From: Stereum hirsutum FP-91666 SS1
Taxonomy: Eukaryota > Basidiomycota > Agaricomycetes > Russulales > Stereaceae
Length of the DNA stretch: 64,000 bases
Assembly (NCBI RefSeq): GCF_000264905.1
Contig: NW_006763138.1
Coordinates: 744,224-808,223 of the forward strand
Direction: 5' to 3'
A program made the position numbers and the translations under genes. A model generated the notes under the pieces. The model saw nothing but the letters and a program-made list of their open reading frames with translations, did no database searches and was not told the origin of the DNA. This document shows, in pieces, positions 15,430-26,463 of the stretch (position 1 is its first letter; each line of letters begins with the position of its first letter).

Positions 15430-16727
15430 TCAATTCCCATCCTTATCCTGGCCCGCCCTTCGCGCACGCAACTTCGGCCCGACTCCTCGATGGCTAAACT
15501 TATCCCGCGTACACTCCTGTTTACGACTCACACACTGGCTATAATACATGGGCGAAAGAATGAAAGTCGTTATTCGAGTCAGTACCAAGGACAACAATAA
15601 TCAAACCAATGTTCACGACGCCTAAACCTCAAAAGCAAAGGGACACTACCAGGATTAGGTGGGGATCAGGACTTACTCGCAATCTTTCGGGAATGGAAAC
15701 GTGGTCTGCCTACAGGAAATCTTGCGTCGACGACAGAAGTGACAAGCGATCTTACAGGGCGTATTGACCACGATACGTCTCTTCCCTGCGCGACTGCCCT
15801 TCCGGATCCCCTTCGAGTTTCCACGGCCGCGTCGAGTCGGACCACGGGAAGCCTGAGAGCTGGAGGTAGTGGGCGATTCGGCGAGGTTGAAGTTGTCGTC
15901 ATCGTCGTCGGGGTCGAAATTGATATCGTACCCTTCCCCATCCGAAGTGTTCGAGGTGAGCTGCGAAAACCCGTGCTCGAGTCCGTCCAAAGCTGGCAAC
16001 TTGAGACCGACGTCCGGATCGCAGCCCATCAGTTCAGATGGGCAGACACAGCCTGAGGATACCTACAGACGAAATGGAGTCAGCGCGAGCGTGCAGTAAG
16101 TAGTAGCCGACATTGTGACACGCTGGGAGATCTCATTCATACCCCGCGAGCACGTTGAAATAAAGACTGACCTGGACGTCCGAGTCGACCATGGTGCTAT
16201 CCGTCATTCCGGAACCCTCGCTCGCGATCGGAGGACTTCCAGAGTCCTCCCCCCAGTTGACGTCGAGAGGCCCCTGGGACTGTGACGTGCATACCGTGCA
16301 GGTAAAAGAGAAAGGAAGGTCATCAGCCTACGAAGAGTTGTTTATCTTGGTCCCCGGCCGCATTACTCACCGAACTATACCAGAGTTTGTTCGCCACAGC
16401 ATTTAGACCGATATTCCACGGCGATATCGCGTACTCGCAAGTTAACTCGGACTGTGCCGTCGACACGCTCGCTGGGACCTCAGGCAATCCATCCGAGTCG
16501 CACAGCAGTCCGTCGGACACGAAACCTGAATCTTTTCCAGCATACTCAGACTGCAACAGATCAAACCCGACCAATGTCAGTACCAGTAGTAGAAAATAGA
16601 AAAGAAAGGCATCGATCGCCTGAACAAGTCAAAGGACAAGACATACCTCAGATCCACGAACCTCGAACTCTCCTCCAACCTCATCCCGGCCCAAGTCCGA
16701 CGACGGAGGCACGAGTGTTGAACACAT
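15430..16727 (-). CDS. Small protein with a C-terminal Zn2Cys6 cluster, putative transcription factor
   Basis: Predicted 287-residue nuclear DNA-binding protein. Exons: 16727-16647, 16550-16371, 16279-16172, 16062-15677, 15538-15430. The binuclear zinc cluster is at the C-terminus: cysteines at about 230, 233, 240, 251, 254 and 261 (ACHFCRRRKISC, then DCDQCVSRKQEC), spacing CX2CX6CX10CX2CX6C. The last intron (15676-15539, donor GTAAGT) cuts the cluster between its fourth and fifth cysteines. Reading straight through gives only four cysteines and a stop at 15673, so the last exon is essential. A basic stretch (TRRGRGNSKGIRKGSRAGKRR) precedes the cluster, and an acidic run of aspartates near residue 175 could be an activation region. 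The usual N-terminal position and the fungal_trans middle domain are absent. Target genes unknown. The start is the first ATG in frame with exon 1; an upstream in-frame extension exists but looks non-coding. Confidence 0.8.
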
Positions 16728-17920
16728 TTTTTGTCGCCGAAAGCCTAAGCGAACGAACCGAATCCGAAGAGCTGAAAAGTACGGGGTACGAGGACGAGGA
16801 CGAGGGCACAAACAAAAACACAACGAACACGAAACCCTCAAGTTAAAGAAAAACCCGCCGAGCTTCCGACCCAAGCTTCAAGTACCTCAAGCAAGCCACA
16901 GACTCCACTGTATCGAACCAACCAATGACAATCCCATTGATATCATCATCATCATCATCACAGTAGAACAAACTCGGACCCTTGGCAAATAGCACATCGA
17001 AATCTGCTGGGTACTTACGCGAACGACGGTCGCGGTGTCCGAATGGGTCAAAGCCCGCCCAGAATGGCAAAACCACAGATCCCGTGAATCCTTCTCGAGG
17101 TCCGGCGGATCCAACAGTACAGCTACTTGTGCTGAACGCGAACCGCGACCCTGCCCGCGCCTTGCGCAAAGCAACCACGAGACGTCGCGGTCGGAAGAAA
17201 TAAATCGGAAACGAAGAACTCGGAAAGCACGGTCGAACCGTCCAAAGCAGATTGCGGTTAGATGAACGCTAACCATGAATTATAATGCGCGGCGATCTGA
17301 ACACGAGAGAGACCCATTGGAACCCAAGGCCAAGACGGCGGTCGTAACTTCGAAGAAAGTGCGGCCGCGGAGTCCCCGCTTTGCCACTCCGAATCTCAGA
17401 TAATAGGGGCTCGGGATGTCGCGCGTGCCACCTTCCGTTCAGAAAAGGCTCAGAATTCAGAACCCTCACCTTGCAGTTTCAAAGCTTGAGCCTAAAACCG
17501 GCTGCTGCTCACTTTTCAGACAATCGCCTTCTGAATCGGGAGCTTCAGTGGTTACCAAGGCCGTATGCCGTGCAGATCTGGTAACTGGAAAATCTTCAGG
17601 CTCGGCCACGTCGGATGCGAGTAAGTGGTACTTGTGCTATAAGTATAGAAAGACAGCTGGGGAGGCCAATGGCCGAGTCAAAAGTCCGTGAGCGATAATC
17701 AGACAGCTAATGACGACATGACAACAACGATATACAACTAACGATGCACGAAGGGGGTCAGGTTCCTGTCGTCATCGTCCAGTCCGTTCTAACAATCTAG
17801 AGACGAAAAAGTATACAGGGGAGGTAACAGGGTGGGAGGTATCACGATGGGAGTTATACAGTGAATTCAAATGAACGAGGAAAAAGTCAATGGAAAACTA
17901 GAAACCTGCTCGCTCAGCGC
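16728..17920. other. Intergenic, upstream of the Zn2Cys6 gene and downstream of the DUF6534 gene
   Basis: Tandem minus-strand arrangement, so this holds the Zn2Cys6 promoter (near 16730-17100) and the DUF6534 3' UTR (near 17700-17920). A short ATC microsatellite lies at 16941-16960. No ORF has convincing coding character. Confidence 0.5.
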
Positions 17921-19789
17921 TCAGCGGCACGCCGTCGGGCTGAGCTCCCCAGAGGAAGATTCCGACATCTCCTTTGTGTTGAACTTCGACTCTGTTGGCG
18001 TGCGCAACTCATGCGACTCCGATTGAACGTTGATGTAGACCTATCAAGGAAGAAACGATCATTCATATAGAGAGGATTATGAAGAGAGCGAAGTTATGTA
18101 CCTCCGGACGAGCGAGGGGGTGGGTACTGCCGAACGTGACCACTTCAGGCTGTGCAGAAACAACGAGATGAGTATCAAAGAACGAGAACGAGTGGACAAG
18201 GTTAGCGAGAGCGCATACTCACCCTACGGCCACCGGTAGAGCTCTCCTCATCGTCAGCGCCGGCGAATTTCCAACCCGCACGAGAGTTCAAGCTCGAAAG
18301 GAGGGAGTTGCTGTACAGCTTCGAGAGCGGGAAGTTGAAAATGAGATGAACTCCCGAGGCCTATGGCAGCGTCAGCAATGTGCACATCATAGATACGATT
18401 CCAGTCGATAGTAGACTTACGATTCCGAGGTAAACTCCAAGGTCTATGATGGCCCAGCTAGAGTTAAATGTGAATAAGCGGCGAGAGCTTCTGTGTGGGG
18501 AGAACGCTACTTACACGGAAGTGATCAAGCCGGTCTGGACGGTAACTGGAAACTACGCGTCAGGTCTTGGAGTCGTCGCAAGAGGATGAAAGTGCGCTTA
18601 CCACGAATGAGCTTGTCGAGGAGATCATCAGACTTCTTGAATCCTCGCTTGTTGTTCCTCTAACGACGATTTCACAACCATCAGATATCGAATGAAGAAA
18701 GACTGAACAGCTCAAGGACGAACCAGGTGCCAGACGAGGATGACCGCGATGGTCGTGTCCACGAGTGCCGAGACAGTCAACCAAACGATGACAGGGATTT
18801 CGAACTGAAGAGCACGATCACCATCAATATGCGGCGACCATCCACAAGCGTACGGACCTTCTGGAACTCGAGCCACTTCGGAACGATGCCAATAGCTATC
18901 GACGTCGCGATACCGCCCACTATGACGGATTAATCAATACGGATGCGACGATAGATATGCGAGGACAACTCACGACAAGAGATGATGGAGCCGACGAAGA
19001 GAAGTGCGACTGCGATCCTGTTCTTGGTAAGGACGTGAACTCTCCAGGCGAAGAAGAGCTGGGTAATGGTCCCGATGATAGACTGATAGTTTCGCATGTC
19101 AGTGGACAATTTATGAGACGATAGGAGTACAACGAACGGTCATGGCGGGATCTGCGAATAAGGAGTGTGATCAGTGATGCGATTGAACGGAATGTGAGAA
19201 ACGCATACCGGTGGCAAATACTACGATAATAAAAAAGACAACAAAATCAATTAATATTGATCAGTCGATCATCTCGGAGAGTTCTTACCCCAGTTAGCCT
19301 TTTGGATAGCAGCAGGATCATCTGCCAATAAGGTTAAGATCAACATAGGCCGGAAACGCAGAGACAAAGAACGCACTGTAGTGGTCGACGAGCGAATGGT
19401 ATATGTACTGCATATCGAATATACTGTTCATCGCGTCTGCTAGGGTGATGAGGACGACCTAAAAGGGAAGGTGAGACCGGGGGCGGGGGCGGCGGGCGGC
19501 ATAACGAAGACATACAACGAGCTTCATCCACAGCGGGTCCCTTTGTAAGGAGAGTCAGAGACATGGGCGGCGGGCGGGCACGGAAAGCAAGAAAACGGGA
19601 GCGTACTTCTTGAAGCTGGAGAAGTAGATGTAAGTTTGTGTGATGGAGATGCCCCAGAGAACGACGTTGATCATGGTGCCGATGAAGATGGGCCCGTGGC
19701 TATCAAAGCAGACGATGGTGAGAATATGAAGTAGACCAAGAAGGGCGAGACACATACGCGATCAAGGCGAAGTTGCCCGTGTCTGACAT
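17921..19789 (-). CDS. DUF6534 multi-pass membrane protein with 16 exons
   Basis: Predicted 324-residue seven-helix-type membrane protein of the agaricomycete-expanded DUF6534 family; function unknown. Exons: 19789-19758, 19699-19607, 19540-19516, 19458-19377, 19321-19289, 19220-19209, 19151-19138, 19082-18974, 18919-18858, 18804-18724, 18659-18602, 18545-18515, 18457-18421, 18360-18223, 18149-18102, 18040-17921. All are GT-AG and sum to an exact reading frame. Diagnostic blocks are GPIFIGTMINVVLWGISI, YIYFSSFKKDPLWMKLVV, TLADAMNSIFDMQYIYHS, QLFFAWRVHVLTKNRIAVA, EIPVIVWLTVSALVDTTIAV and TVQTGLITSVWAIIDLGVYL. The tail, with NSRAGW and VTFGSTHPLARPE, is polar and probably cytosolic. The models need exons of only 12, 14 and 25 nt around the W-V-F-A-T-D-P-A-M-T segment. 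Length fits the family. Confidence 0.86.
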
Positions 19790-20416
19790 GGCGAGGAAGT
19801 GAGGGAGGGGAGCGCAAGAGGGAGGTAGATGGGAGGGCGGGCGTAGTGGCGGGCAAGAAGGGTGAGGAGGTCTGGCGGGGCGGCGAGGGGGCTGGTATAA
19901 GTAGTGGGGCGGGAGGGCATGGAGAAGCAGAGATGGATCCCGGTGTTGCAGGACGCCACGATTCCGAACAGAAAGAGATCAGCGTCGAGCGGGTGAATGC
20001 CTGGATGTGACCATCGGCGCCGCCTTCATGCTTCACCGATTCAACACACATTCACTGAACAGACCATCGAGACAGAAAATTCAAAGCTTCCGGCCGAGCG
20101 TCCAGCTTCTGTCCTTACTTACCCAGGGACAGTCAAACAAACTCAAGCAACAACTAGAAGGATGGAGGCATTCGCTTCCCAATGCAGGCAGTCGTCCGAT
20201 TTGAACAGTATAACCCAGCTAAACTAGCCTTGCAAGCATGCGAATCGCACAGTAGTTTCTTGAGAACACAAGCACAACATAACAGACGTTTCTGAAGGAA
20301 TGAAGGATTTGTGGACAATGACATGGACGTTTCTGCTAAGTCCTTCAGTCGCTTACGTACGCCCGCCGTCCTCATCAGGCACTCGAACCTCTCCGTAAGT
20401 TGCCCACCGAGCGCTA
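19790..20416. other. Divergent promoter region, DUF6534 / p34-like genes
   Basis: Holds both promoters of the divergent pair (starts at 19789 on - and 20417 on +). The minus-strand side (19790-19960) is CT-rich when read on the - strand, matching the leader composition of other genes here. No TATA box is obvious for either gene. Confidence 0.5.
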
Positions 20417-22309
20417 ATGGACTCCGACTCAGACTCGAGCAGCCGCATCCTCGTCGTCCATTCCTCTCTCGACCAGGCAAGACATGTCGTGCAGCGTATG
20501 TCTATTGCATTATTCGCATTCGTATCTGACTTATAACATTACATTCCAGGTATCAGAGCCCTCGCAGATGATACCTCGGACCTGCCAGCTGTAGACTCCA
20601 ATCCGAATGGCGCACACCCCCTCATCCCATGGACGATCTCCAACAAATACTACACCGCAGACGTCCATTTCAAGCTCGTCAGCTACGCCGCCCTAGCCCC
20701 AGATGCTCCGCAGAATATTCCTGCCGTCATCTACGTTTGGGAGCGCGGAACCGTCCGTAACTTTCCCCTGCTCACATCATGGATCTTCTCGCCTGACGCT
20801 CCTCTTTTTTGAATCCCACAGCCATACTCGGAACAGGTCCTCTTCCTCTCCAACCTCCTCTCCCAACACGACCCCGAAGTCTCCCTCGCCATAGGCCTCG
20901 GTCCCAAACCCTCACATCCCTCCGATCCCGAGCACGGTCCCGACTCCTTCCTCGCCGAACACGGCTTCGAATACATCGACGGCGATCGCACAGAGGACTC
21001 CCCACACACCCAACACCAACCACCCTCCTCTATCTCAGATGTCCATGACCTAGATGCAGACGCGGACACGGACGGCGGCGTCCAAGGTCTCCCTCGCGTC
21101 CTGGATGCACTCAGCACGATCATGTGGCCCTCTATGACGCGTAACGATGGTCGTGCCGCGAAACGAAAGAGTCAGATGCCGATGTTGTTTGACGTGTTAC
21201 CTTCGGAGGAGGAAGGTCTCGCTTCGCTCATGTCGGCTGAGATCCTTGGTCGTGGAGGAGAGGGGTTGGAGGGGTTACCGACGCGGGATATGCGGATGAA
21301 GAAGGAGATGGCGGAGCTTGAGAGGTGGCTAATCGATAATGAAGATCTTCATGAACGAGAAGAAGAGCAGGAGACGGAGGAGTCCGAAGGTGGAGAGGTC
21401 AGGCCCGACGCGAGATTCAGCCTCAAATTCGAAGACGACGAGGACGTCGACCCATGGACGCGTACAGACCTTCTCGGAAGAGGAAGTGGTAAGGGTACTG
21501 GCGGCGGTGGAACGACTCCCTCAACTGAAGTTCCTCCGACACGTTCAACACCCGCCGTCGACGGCTTCGAAGACGATTTCACCACCTTCGTCTCTGCGCC
21601 TTCACCATCTGAACCCCAACCCCAAACCCATCTTCAACTCCAACCCCATCTACACACCTCAGAAGGAACACACCTTCAAATCCCGACTCCTACGGGGACG
21701 TCCTTCCGGTCTACCTCCCAAGGCTCAAGTTCCTTCTCCGATTTCGGAACGGACGACGATTTCCTCGGACATGGACATGGGCACGAGCACGGCTATCAAG
21801 CTCTTTCCGACGACCACGAACATGATCACGACCCCGAGCAAGAACCCCACAATCGATCCTCGTCCTTAGTATCCGACTTCGACCCCACCTCCGACATGCA
21901 CGGCGATACCTCCGCCTTCAACCCCTGGACCACAGACACATTCAGCGCCGAACCCTCCTCATCCACCTTCCCTCCCTCCTCCTCCTCCACCTTCCCTCCC
22001 ACATCATCTTCGTCGTCGTCCAAAACCCCCCGCGCTCCCGATTTCGGAATAGGTACAAGCCTCGATCTCGCAGATATTTTGAGCACGTTACAGAGTGTCA
22101 GGGAGGGTGTGGCGGGGATGGGCGATGAAGATGCGAGGAGGGCGATTGGGGCGAGAGTGGCGAGTGAGTTCGTTATTGGGAGGATGGGGATGGGTGGGGA
22201 TGAGGGAGAGGGTGAGGGAGGGGATGAAGGGGATGAGGGTGGGGCTGGGGTTGTAGATACTCAGGACAGGGATGCGGGAGAGAAGGAGAAGGAGAAGGTA
22301 CAAGGTTAA
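20417..22309 (+). CDS. α/γ-adaptin-binding protein p34-like (AAGAB/Irc6 family)
   Basis: Predicted 589-residue cytosolic protein. Exons: 20417-20495, 20550-20752, 20822-22309. The N-terminus reads SSRILVVHSSLDQARHVVQR, then IRALADDTSD, IPWTISNKYYTADVHFKLV, IPAVIYVWERGT and PYSEQVLFLSNLLSQHDPEVSLAIG: a Rab-like pseudo-GTPase fold without a P-loop. It is followed by a C-terminal helix block (MKKEMAELERWLIDNEDLHE). That is the p34/AAGAB layout, a chaperone for assembly of AP-1 and AP-2 clathrin adaptors; yeast Irc6 is the counterpart. The middle and end are long, acidic, Ser/Pro-rich and His-rich, so the protein is larger than the ~315-residue human p34. The ATG at 20417 is in frame with only seven Ser/Asp residues before the first β-strand and is the natural start. 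Confidence 0.82.
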
Positions 22310-22455
22310 AGAAAGAAGAAAAGAAAGCTCAGTGATTTGAGTAGTGTATATTATTGGATTTGTTTGCATTGGGATTACATTGGTTTGCTCAATGGTTGGT
22401 CGGTTGGTCTACTTGTTTCGCGCGGACCACCCGAGGAATGGTGAACATCCAAAAT

Positions 22456-22502
22456 ATTGCGCATGGTGCGAATCGAACTCGCGACCCCTACCATCACACT
22501 TT
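22456..22502 (-). repeat. Fragment: 3' terminus of the SINE-like repeat
   Basis: This short segment, read on the minus strand, repeats the module found at the inner end of both long arms (GTGTGATGGTAGGGGTCGCG followed by AGTTCGATTCGCAC). The shared GAGTTCGATTC resembles a tRNA B-box. No intact body is attached to it here, so it looks like a truncated copy or nested remnant. Confidence 0.6.
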
Positions 22503-22534
22503 TCCAGGATACTGGATAGAACAAATGACACGAG

Positions 22535-23041
22535 TCTCTGTGGCACAGGCCCTCCCCACTTTTTTTGCACACGGAGCTATCAACCACCTCCAGACCATCT
22601 GTAAACAACTGAGGGTATCCGTACTGCGACTCTGTTCACATCTGAGTACATTCTGCACCGCATACAACAGAATTCCGTGCCCACAAATACTGCTTATATA
22701 CCCCGGAGCCTACTAAAAGTCACCCCCGGGTGGTCAGCCATCTGGCTACGTGGTATTAGCACAGCAGTCTGATATGCACGTCCACCTTTGTCAATGCGTG
22801 TAGGCCGCGGGTTCGCCCCCCGATGACCACGCCAAAAGGTGTCTAGAGCCTTTGGAGGGCGATGCGTATCTGGGATACGTTCTGCTGCCTCTGTCGCCGC
22901 TTTTTGATTCAGTTGGTATGACAGGGACTGGTTTGCTGGTTTTTTTGGGAGGTCGCCTTTTTTGTTGACGGCTGCGGTCAAGCGTGGGAAGAAGTGTGAT
23001 GGTAGGGGTCGCGAGTTCGATTCGCACAGCGCGCGATGTAT
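22535..23041 (+). mobile_element. SINE-like repeat, left arm of an inverted pair
   Basis: About 507 bp nearly identical, in inverted orientation, to 23361-23873. The outer end begins CTCTGTGGCACAGG (A-box-like). It continues through a TATA-like TTATATACCCC near 22695-22705 and contains a tRNA-like unit at 22730-22830. That unit has a 7-nt GTGGTCA at its start and its complement TGACCAC at its end, an A-box-like TGGCTACGTGG and a B-box-like GGGTTCGCCCC. The arm ends with T-rich tracts and a second B-box-like GAGTTCGATTC. Reading frames across it are short and identical in both arms only because the DNA is repeated. No reverse transcriptase or transposase is encoded, so any mobility would be non-autonomous. 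Confidence 0.65.
22730..22830 (+). repeat. tRNA-like unit inside the left repeat arm
   Basis: Begins GTGGTCA and ends TGACCAC, able to form a perfect 7-bp acceptor-type stem. In between are TGGCTACGTGG, matching the Pol III A-box, and GGGTTCGCCCC, matching the B-box and a T-arm. The anticodon arm pairs poorly and the variable segment is long, so this is a degenerate tRNA-derived head and not a functional tRNA. The counterpart in the other arm is 23573-23673 on the minus strand. Confidence 0.55.
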
Positions 23042-23360
23042 CAAGGATTTACTATCGACGTTTCTGGTTCACTTTCCTAACGGAGGAGATAGTGAAAAAT
23101 GATCCATGCATACTCCAAATATAATACGCAATCATACAGAGTGTGTACGATGGGCAGAGGCCCGAAGGGTAGGAATTGAGCGGTCTCTGTGGCACAGGTG
23201 GCCCGTGGCATTTCTTTTTCCTGAATTTTGCACGGGTGAGTGCCCGTGCTTTGTGCTCTGTAAAAATTATGTATCCTGACTGAAATATTTAAATATCGTT
23301 ATACACCATTTATGATCTCAGGGAATTGCAACAGAAATATCGATAACGAAGTTGCGATAC
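23042..23360. repeat. Spacer between inverted arms, with a partial 5' repeat end
   Basis: About 319 bp of AT-richer sequence separates the two arms. Near 23183-23245 it contains GGTCTCTGTGGCACAGG and a following TTTTGCACGGG, a degraded third copy of the outer repeat end. The rest is unique in this window. No coding signal. Confidence 0.5.
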
Positions 23361-23873
23361 TTACATTGCGCACTGCGAATCGAACTTGCGACCCCTACCG
23401 CCACACTTCTTCCCACGCTGGATCGCAGCCGTCAACAAAAAAGGGGACATCCCAAAAAAAACCCAGCAAACCAGTACCCTCACATACCAACTGAATCAAA
23501 AAGCGGCGACAGAGGCAGCAGAACGTATCCCGGATACGCATCGCCCTCCAAAGGCTCTAGACACCTTTTGGCGTGGTCATTGGGGGGCGAACCCGCGGCC
23601 TACACGCATTGACAAAGGTGGACGTGCATATCAGTCTGCTGTGCTGATACCACGTAGCCAGATGGCCGACCACCCGTAGGTGACTATTAGTACGCCCCAG
23701 GGTATATAAGCAGCAGTTTCGAGCACACAACGCTGTCGTACACGGTGCAGAATGTACTCAGAAGTGAACAGAGTCGCAGTACGGATACCCTCAGTTGTTT
23801 ACAGATGGTCTGGAGATGGTTGATAGCTCCGTGTGCAAAAAATGTGGAAAGGGCCCCCTGCGCCACAGGGACC
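23361..23873 (-). mobile_element. SINE-like repeat, right arm of an inverted pair
   Basis: Inverted copy of 22535-23041 with scattered substitutions and small indels (by eye roughly nine of ten bases agree). The arms diverge most at the poly-T tracts and near the TATA-like segment. The outer end, read on the minus strand, is CCTGTGGCGCAGG; the inner end carries AAGTTCGATTC. The tRNA-like unit lies at 23573-23673. Substitutions spread evenly between the arms suggest two separate insertions or an old duplication and not a very recent foldback. Confidence 0.65.
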
Positions 23874-24228
23874 GCTGCTGATTCAAACCAGACTCGCGCC
23901 ATGGCCACTTGGTCTAACTTATGCGGTCCCTTCCTTCCCTTCGATCGTGGGGAATGGGAGGATTGGATCTAATTCGATTCCCTCGTTGACGTTTCCATGT
24001 TGTGTATAAACATCAGCCAGTCCAACTGCAGTGAGATCTACAACATCTGATACCATAAATACATTTTGCACAATGAGCAGGAAGCAAAAAGAGATCTCGT
24101 TCATACAGTCCCAGGTGAACCGTCGCCGTCAGCACATACAACAAGGGATCAATATTATCACAGTATATGGGATACACGGTAATACTACTTACGTCCATCC
24201 AAATTCCACGAAGAGTCACTATACCATT
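23874..24228. other. Intergenic between repeat island and CDC37 3' end
   Basis: About 355 bp. The distal part should contain the CDC37 3' UTR (stop at 24229-24231, minus strand). No further repeat copy and no supported ORF. Confidence 0.5.
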
Positions 24229-26005
24229 TCACGCCGCAGCCTTCACCTCCTCGCCCTCTTGTGCATCCTCCACTGCCTCCTCTTCATCCTCGTCCTCATC
24301 ATCGCCCTCTGCTTCACCCGTCATATCCCTGATCCCCTCCCCTGCGAAATTCAAAATACCCCCCATATCCATCATCTTCACCTCCTGCTCTGCCTGCGCA
24401 ACGCCCATATTCCCAAGCACCTTATTCACCTCCGCCAACTCCCCCGTCTTCAACGCCTCCTGCAACTCCGCACTCAACCCCTGGAAAAGATCCCACCTCA
24501 ACTGCAACGCCTTCTTCACCTCCTCCACATCCAGATCCTCCGTCCCCGGGCCCTCGAGCTGGATGTTCTCCGGCGGGGGCCCGTCGGGTACGTTGAACGA
24601 TATCGTCGTCTCTGGGTTTTCGGCGACGAGTTGGATTTGCTCGGTCTCGGAGGGGACGGCAGGGGATTCGAGCTTTTGGGCCTCGACGCGGCGGACGATG
24701 TGGGCGAAGGTGTCGTCGACGTCTTTACGGAAGATGGCGTGGGCTTTTTGACCGCCTTCGATCATCCTATATTAGAAAAGAAACCGGCAGTGAGTATATA
24801 AAGTTCAGCGAAGATGTATAAAAGGGGAAGAAGGGCAGGGGGGAAGATATATCAGGATTGTGGTGGCGTGGCGTGGACGCACCGTTTAAAGAAAAGCCGC
24901 AGTCCGTCCTTGCCCAACTTATCGCCGTACTGCAACAACAGACTCTGATGCACGCATTGTTTCGCGTACTTAGACTTGCCCTCCGTCTGTGCTGTGAAAG
25001 CTGCTACGAGCAACGCGTCGGAAGACCCTGGGACGACGACATCGCGATGGTTCTGGATGTAAGCTTGAGACGCTTCGAAATCCCAGAGTGGAATTTTTGC
25101 GAAGCCTTCGAGGGACGGTGTCATCTCGGGGAGGTCGTCGAGATCTTCGGAGTTAGAGATCGATTTGGCGGGGGGTTGTGAGGAGCTGCTGCCGGGGTTG
25201 AGAACTTCGATGGACTTTGATGTCGATGTTGAGGTAGACTTTTCGGGTGCGGAAGTCGATGGCGTCGGCGTGTACTAGCAATAGAGGTCTATCAGCGATC
25301 CAGTATAAAGAAACGACAACGCGCATACCTTTGACTCCCATCCTTCATGGATATCCTCCGCCGTAATATGCTTAGCCTTCTCTTTCAACAACTCCTCCAT
25401 CTCCTTCCTCTTCTCCTCCGTCACCTCTCCCAGCTTCGTCACATGGAAAGCCAAATTCTCCTCCAACAGCGCTACCAGCTTATCTTGATCTCCCGCAGCC
25501 TTCTCCCTCGCCTCCACTGCTAAAGGCTCCAACAGCTGTAACAACATCGCATCGTACGTGACCTGGTTCGGCGCATTAGTGGGTGGCGCATCGGGCGAGG
25601 GATTCGTCCTGAGCCGCTCGACCTCGGACGAGAAGCGGGATGCACCGCTAGTACCGGCGGATTGTGAGATTTCGGTTTTGAGAGCACTGAGACGGGCGAG
25701 GAGGACGTTGTTGCAGGAGATTTCAGCGTCGATTTCGGTGATGCGGTGGTTGCGTGCTTCGCGTTTCTCATGGATGTCGCGCTGTTTCCATCTGAACACG
25801 AACGCGAACAGTTGAAGTGAGTGAACAAAAGAGAGGAGAGAGGAGGGAAATGTGCTTACCGGATGAGTGATTTCTTGTCTACGTTCGGATGTCCTTCGAT
25901 ATCCGAGTCGTCTGAGAGCTGTATTCCTGGTCAGTCTAGGTTGGACGATACATAGAACAACGTCTATACCTCAAGCTGATCCCACTTCGAGTAGTTCAAA
26001 GGCAT
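24229..26005 (-). CDS. CDC37: Hsp90 co-chaperone Cdc37
   Basis: Predicted 495-residue kinase-specific co-chaperone that delivers client kinases to Hsp90 in the cytosol. Exons: 26005-25970, 25918-25860, 25791-25329, 25274-24883, 24766-24229; all GT-AG. The N-terminus MPLNYSKWDQLELSDDSDIE includes the conserved CK2 phosphorylation serine in the SDDSD context, formed across the first intron. Next come HPNVDKKSLIRWKQRDIHEKR and a long coiled coil. The Hsp90-binding middle domain is represented by FAKIPLWDFEASQAYIQNHR, then YAKQCVHQSLLLQYGDKLG and GLRLFFKRMIEGGQKA. The C-terminal helix pair (RWDLFQGLSAELQEALKTG, EVNKVLGNM) and an acidic tail finish it. Length matches fungal Cdc37. Divergent from the Red1-like gene with ~458 bp between start codons. 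Confidence 0.95.
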
Positions 26006-26463
26006 GACGAGAGTATTTTATTGACAGTTTCGTGGTAGACAGGAGGATAAAGGATGGGCTATGATGGTGCAGACAAGAACAGCCAGACTACTTAGGATGC
26101 TTTTGAGACGTCGCCACACGCGAGATTCCGAGGCACTGCAGAACTCTCTAGAAAGTTGGAACCCGAGTACGACGACAAGAGCGATGCCATCCTACCGTCC
26201 CAAATATCCACAATGTCTTATGCATGAACAGAAGCGGCTGTATATCGGTGCATAGAGGTACATTTAGACACACCTACCAGATACTGTGGGCTACAAAAGT
26301 AAGAAGAATAAACGCGGAGGAGGGCTCGTGTGTACCTGAACGGCAAAAGCCGAGGTGTCCTCAAGCGTCGACTATCTGCGGCTCGTCTTCTTGTCCTCGC
26401 TTTGTTCTGTCTGCCACACGCTCGCTGTGCTCCACGTCGCGCCCCTCAGTCTCTCGCTCGACG
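26006..26463. other. Divergent promoter region, CDC37 / Red1-like gene
   Basis: Holds both promoters. An open frame runs through part of it ahead of the Red1-like ATG, but it lacks the low-complexity character of the protein and no splice pair supports using it. The last ~100 nt before 26464 are CT-rich. Confidence 0.5.

Noticed and set aside
22456..22502. A tRNA gene on the minus strand
   Set aside because: Only a B-box/T-arm-like 3' segment is present; no D-arm, anticodon arm or pairing acceptor stem.
22694..23679. Matching ~100-residue ORFs on opposite strands (22694-23044 - and 23386-23679 +) as a conserved protein
   Set aside because: They lie in the two inverted repeat copies. The similarity is of the DNA, which also contains tRNA-like motifs, and frame is not specially preserved.
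26224..26463. Upstream start for the Red1-like protein at 26224
   Set aside because: The extension lies in the divergent promoter shared with CDC37 and has no disordered/acidic character like the rest.
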